Below the pieces are notes generated by a model. That model was not told the DNA's origin. It made no database searches and worked only from the letters and a program-made list of their open reading frames with translations. A program made the translations under genes and the position numbers. This document shows positions 1-5,532 of a stretch of DNA of 64,000 nucleotides, piece after piece. The DNA lies in assembly GCA_964522445.1 (NCBI GenBank), contig CAZFUY010000002.1:1-64000 (forward strand), written 5' to 3'. This stretch comes from CAZFUY01 sp964522445. Lineage in GTDB: Bacteria > Pseudomonadota > Gammaproteobacteria > SZUA-229. How positions within the stretch are numbered: position 1 is the stretch's first letter; each line of letters starts with the position of its first letter.

Positions 1-522
1 ATCAAAAGCCGCATTTACTGGCACCTGACCTGTAGCAATTTTAGCCAGTTGACGATCAGTGTCAGCCGATAGTTCAGGTAAAAATTCTGCGGATATATCA
101 AATGGAATTTCGACTTTCTGCATTCCCCGCTCAAGGGAGCTTTGATAAAAAGTAACGGGGTAGCGCGTTTTCCCCAACAATATCCATACTGCCTGCATTG
201 CTGGTGTGCCTGGACTTAATAAGATTGATATCCGGTTATTACCGCCCGTAAAAAGCACTTGCAGGCACTTATTAGCAGCTTTGTATATATCACCAAAATC
301 AGTAGGGGAGACAAGTTTTTCTTCACGGGCAGATACCGGCAGATTTGTTACATCCTTGAGATGTTGCAAATATGGCTTTACCCTGTTTTTCGGGTAATTA
401 TAAAGGAGCTCAACCTGATCAAAAGCCTGTGCTTGCAGAGCCGTTAAAATAGGGCCTTGCTGCTCAGACTCCAGTGACTGAAGGTCATTACCGCCAATCC
501 AGCTAATTAAAATTCGCTTCAT
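1..522 (-). CDS. RtcR-like (CARF-type) sigma-54 regulator, N-terminal sensor part, truncated by window edge
   Basis: An open frame of 174 codons starts with ATG at 520-522 and runs off the left edge. It opens MKRILISWIGGND and contains SPTDFGDIYKA (about residues 87-97) followed by ILLSPGTPAMQAVWILLGKT. The same order and spacing of a DF.(D/E)(I/V)Y box and an S/T-GT box occur in the sensor domain of RtcR, the sigma-54 activator of RNA repair genes, whose N-terminus is a CARF-like ligand-binding fold. FDISAEFLPEL then leads toward where an AAA+ sigma-54 activator domain should begin. That domain is outside the window, so the sigma-54 part is inferred. It lies 3 bp downstream of an Xre gene and is probably co-transcribed with it. 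Alternative: another CARF/Rossmann sensor fused to a different effector. Confidence 0.6.
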   Translation of the reverse strand, partial: MKRILISWIGGNDLQSLESEQQGPILTALQAQAFDQVELLYNYPKNRVKPYLQHLKDVTNLPVSAREEKLVSPTDFGDIYKAANKCLQVLFTGGNNRISILLSPGTPAMQAVWILLGKTRYPVTFYQSSLERGMQKVEIPFDISAEFLPELSADTDRQLAKIATGQVPVNAAFD

Positions 523-525
523 TCG

Positions 526-729
526 CTAATCTTCCACGAAATCCAACAACTGACTCAGCTCACACTGAAATAGCGTACAGAGCTTATCTAGCGCTTCTAC
601 GTCGATTTTCTGAGCGGTTTCCTTGTACATCAGGGTAACCGTATTGCGGCTAAGCCCTGTCTCCCTGATTACATCGGCAATTCTCATTTTTCGCTCACCC
701 ATAAGACGAGCCAGATGGCAGCGAATCAC
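526..729 (-). CDS. small Xre/Cro-type helix-turn-helix regulator
   Basis: A 67-residue protein that is almost entirely one helix-turn-helix domain: IADVIRETGLSRNTVTLMYK is a typical Cro/C1 recognition helix pair, followed by IDVEALDKLCTLFQCELSQLL, the usual fourth and fifth helices of the family. The start is GTG at 727-729, and no in-frame ATG or clear Shine-Dalgarno precedes it. It ends 3 bp before the RtcR-like regulator, so the two are likely one transcript. A 22-bp imperfect palindrome just upstream (741-762) is a candidate autoregulatory operator. It resembles the second small regulator at 1523-1756 in length, opening (MIR..L) and helix layout, so the two are probably distant paralogues. 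Target genes are unknown. Confidence 0.8.
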   Translation of the reverse strand: MIRCHLARLMGERKMRIADVIRETGLSRNTVTLMYKETAQKIDVEALDKLCTLFQCELSQLLDFVED

Positions 730-1115
730 ATTTATATACCCGAGTCATTTAATAATCACTCGATACTAACTGATTTAAAGGAATTTATTAAAGATAAAAT
801 GAAATAATTCGACTTTAAGGATAAAAATCTGCATATTAATCAGAGTCACTTATCTGCTCTTTTCCTTCCTCAAAACACCTAACCTGAAACCATCAAAGCA
901 CAATAAGCTGCTTGTATTGCCTGCTTAGAATAAACTTAGGTAACCCCATTTTTATTTGGAATCATAAACTCAGGGTAGGCACTTGAAAAGTTAAGAGCTG
1001 AACAAAATGATAATTGAGATGGTTTACCTACAACAAAATCATATAAGGGTATACCTAAAATATATGCTATACACCTAACACCTAGCGGCCAATAAACTCA
1101 CTTTTTTATTAGACC
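730..1115. other. gene-poor scar between two defence-type remnants
   Basis: About 390 bases with no credible coding frame on either strand. Apart from the palindrome at 741-762 I see only A+T-rich sequence and a tandem ACACCTA pair near 1072-1085. It separates the truncated hsdM from the Xre/RtcR-like pair. Because hsdM loses its reading at its edge, the stretch probably marks a deletion or recombination joint in the island. No sigma-54 type (GG-N10-GC) promoter was found in it. Confidence 0.5.
741..762. promoter_or_regulatory. candidate operator palindrome upstream of Xre gene
   Basis: CGAGTCATT and AATCACTCG form an inverted repeat with 8 of 9 pairs matching around a 4-nt centre. It ends 12 bp upstream of the GTG start of the Xre gene, where an autorepressor would act. 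The symmetry is seen directly. The operator role is inferred. Confidence 0.4.
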
Positions 1116-1502
1116 TTATGCACATTCGTGCTTGAGCACATCCTCCATACCACGTTTGATATTTCCTTCTTCCAGCTCAGCTAGCGCTTTGTTCAGGCCT
1201 GAACCAACATCGGATTTTAAGTGCCGTAATGAATTCCAGTGAGCTCGTTTGGGGACATAGAAACTGTATTTATTAGGCTTGTCGAGCTGAATTGCGATAG
1301 CCGCATCATCCAGACCATTTTTGGTATATTCCGCTTTAAGCAGCTTTTGCTCAGTATCGAACTGGTCGGACATACGCTTAAGGAACAACATACCAAAGAT
1401 GTATTCCTTGTATTCGGAGGCATCCATCTTGCCACGAAGGATGTCGCAGGCTTTGAGTAACAGGGTTTCGAGTTTAGATAAGGTGAGCTTCTGCTGATTC
1501 AT
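1116..1502 (-). pseudogene. hsdM: type I restriction-modification methylase HsdM, N-terminal remnant
   Basis: The 128 residues match the N-terminal helical domain of HsdM, the DNA methyltransferase subunit of type I restriction systems: LETLLLKACDILRGKMDASEYKEYIFGMLFLKRMSD is the family's characteristic opening (here quoted as LETLLLKACDILRGKMDAS then EYKEYIFGMLFLKRMSD). The family is normally about 500 residues. Here the match stops at GMEDVLKH, is followed by three unrelated residues and a stop, and the S-adenosylmethionine and NPPY catalytic motifs are absent. No hsdS or hsdR is present. It sits 20 bp after a small Xre gene, an arrangement common for controlled restriction operons. I regard it as a non-functional stump left by a deletion. 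Confidence 0.85.
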
Positions 1503-1522
1503 ATAATCCCTTTAATTTATTA

Positions 1523-1756
1523 TTATTTTTCATCTTCGTCAGGGATATATTCTATTAAATCACTTGGTGTGATCTCAAAATAGTGGCACAAAATATTTAG
1601 AGTGTCGGTATTGCAGTTGTAGCCAGGGATATTCGCAATTCTGTTTAAAGTAGCTCTGGATATACCGGTTTCAGTCGAAACCTGATTCAATGTTATTTTC
1701 TCTTTTGTTTGAAAAACTCTGTCGTCTAAAACTTTTTTCAATAGCACTCTGATCAC
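1523..1756 (-). CDS. small Xre-type regulator of the former type I RM operon
   Basis: A protein of about 77 residues carrying a helix-turn-helix: ITLNQVSTETGISRATLNRI followed by NTDTLNILCHYFEITPSDLIEYI. Two starts compete: TTG at 1769-1771 and GTG at 1754-1756. I prefer GTG because GGAG lies about 9 bases upstream and the product then begins MIR, like the regulator at 526-729. It is directly upstream of the hsdM stump, so it probably once controlled that restriction operon. Three spaced 16-bp repeats upstream (1811-1869) look like its binding sites. The reading frame is intact, so it may still be expressed although its target operon is broken. Confidence 0.8.
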   Translation of the reverse strand: MIRVLLKKVLDDRVFQTKEKITLNQVSTETGISRATLNRIANIPGYNCNTDTLNILCHYFEITPSDLIEYIPDEDEK

Positions 1757-1810
1757 TTTCTCTTTCTCCAAAACTAAGGTGCTGAGCTAACAGTATGATA
1801 TAACTAGGCC

Positions 1811-1869
1811 AATAGCGCGATATCACTGACTAATAGCGTGATATCACCAGGCTAATAGCATAATATCAC
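1811..1869. promoter_or_regulatory. three direct repeats, candidate operator array
   Basis: Three copies of a 16-base unit AATAGC(G/A)(C/T)(G/A)ATATCAC start at 1811, 1832 and 1854, so they are 21 and 22 bp apart, close to two helical turns. The middle copy contains the perfect palindrome GTGATATCAC. They lie 55-115 bp upstream of the Xre start at 1756. The periodicity is seen directly. Binding by the Xre protein is inferred. Confidence 0.5.
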
Positions 1870-1932
1870 AAAACTATTATGGCGATTTCTTATCATATCA
1901 TACTATAAGTGATCTTTTTTGATCAAAGGCGC

Positions 1933-1961
1933 TTGACCAATCCTTTTTACTAGGATATGAT
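1933..1961 (+). promoter_or_regulatory. predicted sigma-70 promoter
   Basis: TTGACC (1933-1938) and TATGAT (1956-1961) are separated by exactly 17 bp, matching the sigma-70 consensus well. It points toward the short gene at 2054-2299. GATCA-type half sites around it (for example near 1911-1925 and 1997-2012) could bind a regulator. Confidence 0.5.
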
Positions 1962-2053
1962 CCACATAGATCAATTATATTCTATTTAGAATATATATGA
2001 TCATGTATGATCAATTATTTTTTAAATCAACATTTATGGGACAGAGAACAAAT

Positions 2054-2299
2054 ATGAATAATCAAAAAATTATGCAAATTGCAGCCTCAGTTAATCTGAT
2101 GGCACAGTTACCTAACGGTAATGCCCTGGTTCAAGTGCTAGGCTATGGAAATGAAAGTTCAAACCTGGAAGCTTTAAGCCATTGGATAGAAAGTCAGGAA
2201 GACTTATTGACTATTCAAAAACCTGTTTTTTTGGTGGAGCAACTTTTATTTCGCTTACACAGTACTCTAGAAGAATTGTACTGTTCACATTCTTTCTAA
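2054..2299 (+). CDS. hypothetical small protein in island
   Basis: A short open frame following a good sigma-70 promoter (1933-1961). I place the start at ATG 2054 after AGAGAAC, giving 81 residues; an in-frame ATG at 1997 would add 19. The sequence (MNNQKIMQIAASVNLMAQL, then GNALVQVLGYGNESSNLEAL) has no signal peptide, membrane segment or motif that I recognise. Its location between an Xre gene and the integrase module suggests island cargo or a regulatory peptide. I assign no function. Coding status rests on the promoter, length and residue composition only. Confidence 0.45.
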   Translation: MNNQKIMQIAASVNLMAQLPNGNALVQVLGYGNESSNLEALSHWIESQEDLLTIQKPVFLVEQLLFRLHSTLEELYCSHSF

Positions 2300-2616
2300 A
2301 GCTAAAACTTGAAAATATAAATTAAATCAAGAAGAGGAATTGAAATAATGAATTAATAAATGTTATCGATTGTGGCATCCATCTTTGCGAATAGATGAAT
2401 AACTAAGAGATGCTAGATAGCGTCTACAATGTAATGCTTAGTCTGATGCCTCTCTCCGAATAAATCAAGAAAAATATCAAGAAATCTGTATGTGTAAATA
2501 AAATATTTCACAGGGATTTGCTTGTCTTTAAAAAATCCCTCCGTGTATTTTTAATGTTCACTCATGGGAATTATTTGGCTTAAAGCTAGAGTAATAAAAT
2601 TAATTGGAGAAATAAA
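2300..2616. other. non-coding gap upstream of the integrase module
   Basis: About 317 bases without a credible gene. It holds one hairpin, AGGGATTT (2512-2519) with AAATCCCT (2533-2540), a 13-nt loop and no strong T-run, so a weak terminator or leader structure. The rest is A+T-rich sequence in which I see nothing specific. Confidence 0.4.
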
Positions 2617-2832
2617 ATGGCTATGTTTCTTAATAAATTAGAGCTTAAAGAACTAACAGGTTATTCACGACCAAGATCACAAATGACTTGGTTTTCTAAT
2701 AACAATTATCTTTTTGAGGTTGGTGCAGATGGCTACCCAAGAGTATTGATTTCATTAGTTGAAAAACGATTGGGAAGCCACATTGCTCCAACACAAAAAA
2801 ATAATCAGCCTCGATTTTCAACCATTCGATAG
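2617..2832 (+). CDS. DUF4224 family protein, integrase-associated
   Basis: The 71-residue product has the DUF4224 pattern: FLNKLELKELTGYSRPRSQ, then TWFSNNNYLFEVGADGYPRVL. Members are short phage or island proteins normally encoded directly upstream of a tyrosine integrase, and an excisionase-like or accessory role has been suggested by that position. Here the integrase starts 15 bp after the stop. GGAG sits 8 bases before the ATG. Family assignment is from pattern recognition. The role is inferred from context. Confidence 0.8.
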   Translation: MAMFLNKLELKELTGYSRPRSQMTWFSNNNYLFEVGADGYPRVLISLVEKRLGSHIAPTQKNNQPRFSTIR

Positions 2833-2847
2833 CAGCAAGGAATCTCT

Positions 2848-3867
2848 ATGCCTAGAAAACGAAAATCGAATAAAGAGCTGCCCCAAAGAGTTTACAAAAA
2901 ACACGGGGCATTTTATCTAGTTACTCAAGAAAACAAATGGATTCGATTAGGAGCGACTAAAACTGAAATGTATAAAGCGCTTTCGGAGCTTTATATTAAA
3001 CCACCGGCTTCATATACCATAGAAAGCCTGTGGAATGATTTTTTTCAGGATCATGCAGTAAAGCTTTCACAAGCCACCCAAAGAGGATACCAAAAATCTG
3101 CAAAGCAACTTCTAAAACCTTTTGGGCATATGCTACCTGGAGAAATAGAATCACCTGACATTGCCAGATATTTACTTATTCGAGGCAAAAAAGCAGCAAC
3201 AAATGCCAATCAGGAAATTGGCTTACTCTCATCTATGTATACTTATGCTGTAGGCTTAGGAATCACCAATAGAAACCCTTGCCTACGTGTTAAACGACAT
3301 AAGCTAAGACCTAGAGACAGATACATTGAAAATAGAGAACTCGATGCGTTCAGAAGTGTGTGCAATGATTTTATGTTGTGCTACGTGGATCTTAAATACA
3401 TAACAGGATTAAGGCAAACCGATATGCTTTTACTGACTATGAATAACATCAGAGATGAAGGCCTGTATATAAAACCCAATAAAACAAAAAACTCTACGGG
3501 TGAAGCACGTTTGTTCATATGGACTCCTGAACTTAAAGAAGTAATTGAACGAATAAACCAGCTAAAAAGGCCTAAGTTTACTGATCACTTTTTTGTCAAG
3601 AGTAATGGAAAACCATTTATTGATGAAAACCTAGAGGTAAAAAACTTTAGTTACTGGTGGTCTAAAATAATGAAAAAAGCACTTAAAGAAACTTCATTAA
3701 CGATTAGCTTTCAAGAAAAAGACATTCGAGCCAAGACTGCAACTGATGCAGATGATGATGGCCAGAATGCAACTGAAATTCTTGGGCACGAAGACTCAAG
3801 AACTACTCGTATTTATCTGCGAGGAAAGCAAATAAAACGTGTAATGCCGTTTGTTAAAAAGGGGTGA
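2848..3867 (+). CDS. tyrosine-type site-specific integrase
   Basis: A 339-residue phage-type integrase that would catalyse insertion and excision of the island. The C-terminal catalytic domain shows the first Arg in TGLRQTD (R189), a beta-strand Lys near 212-214, DIRAKTATDADD with the second Arg (R294), LGHED (H314) and the nucleophile Tyr in RIYLRG (Y323). The usual His three residues before the second Arg is Lys (K291), a substitution tolerated in some phage integrases. The N-terminal part (about 1-160) holds an arm-type DNA-binding region and the core-binding SAM-like domain. AAGGA precedes the ATG. It forms a two-gene unit with the DUF4224 gene. The frame is complete, so activity is plausible. 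No tRNA or clear att site was found nearby. Confidence 0.93.
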   Translation: MPRKRKSNKELPQRVYKKHGAFYLVTQENKWIRLGATKTEMYKALSELYIKPPASYTIESLWNDFFQDHAVKLSQATQRGYQKSAKQLLKPFGHMLPGEIESPDIARYLLIRGKKAATNANQEIGLLSSMYTYAVGLGITNRNPCLRVKRHKLRPRDRYIENRELDAFRSVCNDFMLCYVDLKYITGLRQTDMLLLTMNNIRDEGLYIKPNKTKNSTGEARLFIWTPELKEVIERINQLKRPKFTDHFFVKSNGKPFIDENLEVKNFSYWWSKIMKKALKETSLTISFQEKDIRAKTATDADDDGQNATEILGHEDSRTTRIYLRGKQIKRVMPFVKKG

Positions 3868-3997
3868 ACAACAGTTCAATATATTAGATTGGTAGCTTGA
3901 GGCTTTTCTAGACGCATGAGATGAATAAATATGCTGTTATGGAATTTAAATTTTGAATGTATTTAAGTCATGTAATCTTTATTAAATTAAAGCAAGA

Positions 3998-4315
3998 ATG
4001 ATAAACCCTACGCCTTACTGGAAAATACAAATATTACCTCATATGAAGATTTTACTATTTTTAAATTTTATAGAGGTGACTAAGTATCACAATGATACAA
4101 ATCAGCAATTATTTTGTTGGTTTGCTATCGATGATACCCCTGGATTCTATCCAGATAATGCTCCTGTTTATTTGACCAATTCTGGTACTGGTTTTATTGA
4201 AGAGGATATACTCAATCTAAATAAGATGATCACCGATCTATTACTGAAAAGCAGGAGCCAGTTAAAACAGCCCCATTATATTAGACAACTGTCTAATATA
4301 ACGAGTATTTATTAA
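3998..4315 (+). CDS. hypothetical protein downstream of integrase
   Basis: A 105-codon open frame between the integrase and the ttcA-like gene. I recognise no family, signal peptide or motif. The middle (LFCWFAIDDTPGFYPDNAPVYL) looks protein-like, but the upstream sequence has only a weak AAGCAAG as ribosome site. Its 3' end contains a 26-bp palindrome (4276-4301), which constrains the last codons and raises doubt about whether the DNA or the protein is being conserved. It may be an island-edge gene or a chance frame. Confidence 0.35.
   Translation: MINPTPYWKIQILPHMKILLFLNFIEVTKYHNDTNQQLFCWFAIDDTPGFYPDNAPVYLTNSGTGFIEEDILNLNKMITDLLLKSRSQLKQPHYIRQLSNITSIY
4276..4301. repeat. perfect 26-bp palindrome near island edge
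   Basis: TTATATTAGACA and its exact reverse complement TGTCTAATATAA are separated by AC. It lies about 410 bp beyond the integrase stop and 160 bp before the first core gene. It could be an operator, a recombination site or an RNA hairpin. No poly-T tail follows, which argues against a terminator. Confidence 0.5.
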
Positions 4316-4462
4316 CAACAAAAAACACCAGACACCACTGCAACCAACTGTTTTAAAAGAAATAATTATTATTTTGAGGAGCATTTAGATTATAAGTGAA
4401 GACAATTTTTTATTGCCTGTAACTATTGCATTCATAACCATAGCCTGTATCTTTCAGCAGCT

Positions 4463-5200
4463 ATGAGCAACTTCATTAAAGCGCCCAAAACATTATTACA
4501 TCCAACAGGCCGCGCACTGATAGATTTTAAAATGATACGCGATGGTGATCGTGTTTTGCTGGGGCTATCCGGCGGCAAGGATTCTCTTTCATTACTGCAT
4601 ATTCTTCATCACTTTCAGAAACACGCCCCCATACATTTTGACATTGCAGCAATTACTGTTGATCCCATGGCGGGTGATTTTGATCCTTCCCCCATGATTC
4701 CTTATCTCAAATCATTAGGTGTTGAATATCATTATCGTCGCGAACCAATTATGGATATGGCGAAGGAGCATATGGGCAAGCAATCTTACTGCGCATTTTG
4801 TTCGCGTATTAAACGCGGCATTATGTATAGCACTGCTCGAGAGCATAAGTTTAATGTCATTGCATTAGCCCAGCATTTAGATGACCTGGCTGAAAGTTTT
4901 CTAATGTCTGCATTTCACGGTGGTAAGCTGAAAACAATGAAAGCTCACTATATAAATGATGATGGAGATCTTAGAATCATACGACCACTGGTATATGTGC
5001 GAGAAAAACAAACACGTGATTTTGCAACACATGAAAACCTACCCATCATTCCAGACAGCTGCCCTGCCTGCTTCTCTATGCCGACTCAAAGGCAACATAT
5101 GAAAGAGCTACTGGCTAGTGAAGAAACTCAAAATACAACTTTATTCAAATCATTGCTTACTACACTTAAACCTCTTATGTCCGAAGGGTTACCTGAATAA
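4463..5200 (+). CDS. TtcA-family tRNA thiolation-like PP-loop ATPase
   Basis: A 245-residue protein of the TtcA family, enzymes that activate a tRNA base with ATP and use an iron-sulfur cluster to insert sulfur. The PP-loop is LGLSGGKDS (SGGKDS at 36-41). Cys pairs occur as CAFC (111-114) and CPAC (201-204), the positions of cluster ligands in TtcA. It is shorter than E. coli TtcA (about 311 residues), lacking part of the N-terminus and C-terminus, and AQHLDD replaces the usual GHHRDD. That makes it more likely a paralogue with its own target than the housekeeping TtcA itself. It stands alone beyond the island, transcribed rightward. Confidence 0.8.
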   Translation: MSNFIKAPKTLLHPTGRALIDFKMIRDGDRVLLGLSGGKDSLSLLHILHHFQKHAPIHFDIAAITVDPMAGDFDPSPMIPYLKSLGVEYHYRREPIMDMAKEHMGKQSYCAFCSRIKRGIMYSTAREHKFNVIALAQHLDDLAESFLMSAFHGGKLKTMKAHYINDDGDLRIIRPLVYVREKQTRDFATHENLPIIPDSCPACFSMPTQRQHMKELLASEETQNTTLFKSLLTTLKPLMSEGLPE

Positions 5201-5221
5201 AATCAATAATTTATTCTAAAA

Positions 5222-5381
5222 GAGACCTTTGCACGAAACAAATCCCGTCATCCCGGTATGCTTTTAAGCTGGGATCTAGTGGCCTAAAGCTAGTAAATAT
5301 GCGAGATTCCTGCCAGAAACATGCAGGAATGACGATGAAATGGGTAACTATTAAAATAATTTTCTCTCGTGCAAAGGTCTC
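5222..5381. mobile_element. MITE-like element, copy A
   Basis: 160 bp bounded by a perfect 15-bp inverted repeat, GAGACCTTTGCACGA (5222-5236) and its complement (5367-5381). TAAAA flanks both sides as a possible target duplication, though the flanks are A+T-rich anyway. No transposase is inside. The interior differs from copies B and C and carries a CGTCATCCCGG / AATGACG palindrome of its own. The remainder of the 5201-5532 gap is A+T-rich without a gene. Confidence 0.7.
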
Positions 5382-5532
5382 TAAAAATATTTTAGTGGAA
5401 TATTTCTCTTTGCTTCATTGAATGTCACTAATAGCAAACTATACTTGTTCGATGGACTATTAAGGCTTAAACAGGAATTAAAGAGTATTTTCTAATTAAA
5501 TACTTACAGCTGTAACCTTTTAAGAGACCAAC

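Noticed and set aside
206..447. Two short plus-strand frames at the left edge
   Set aside because: They are antisense to the RtcR-like gene, whose product has family motifs; the plus-strand products have none.
730..1115. Sigma-54 promoter for the RtcR-like system
   Set aside because: No TGGCAC-N5-TTGC-type site was found on either strand; a target promoter, if any, lies outside.
5222..5381. Copy A as a Rho-independent terminator of the TtcA-like gene
   Set aside because: Its arms are 130 bp apart, have identical sequence to two other loci and no T tail, so a mobile element explains it better.
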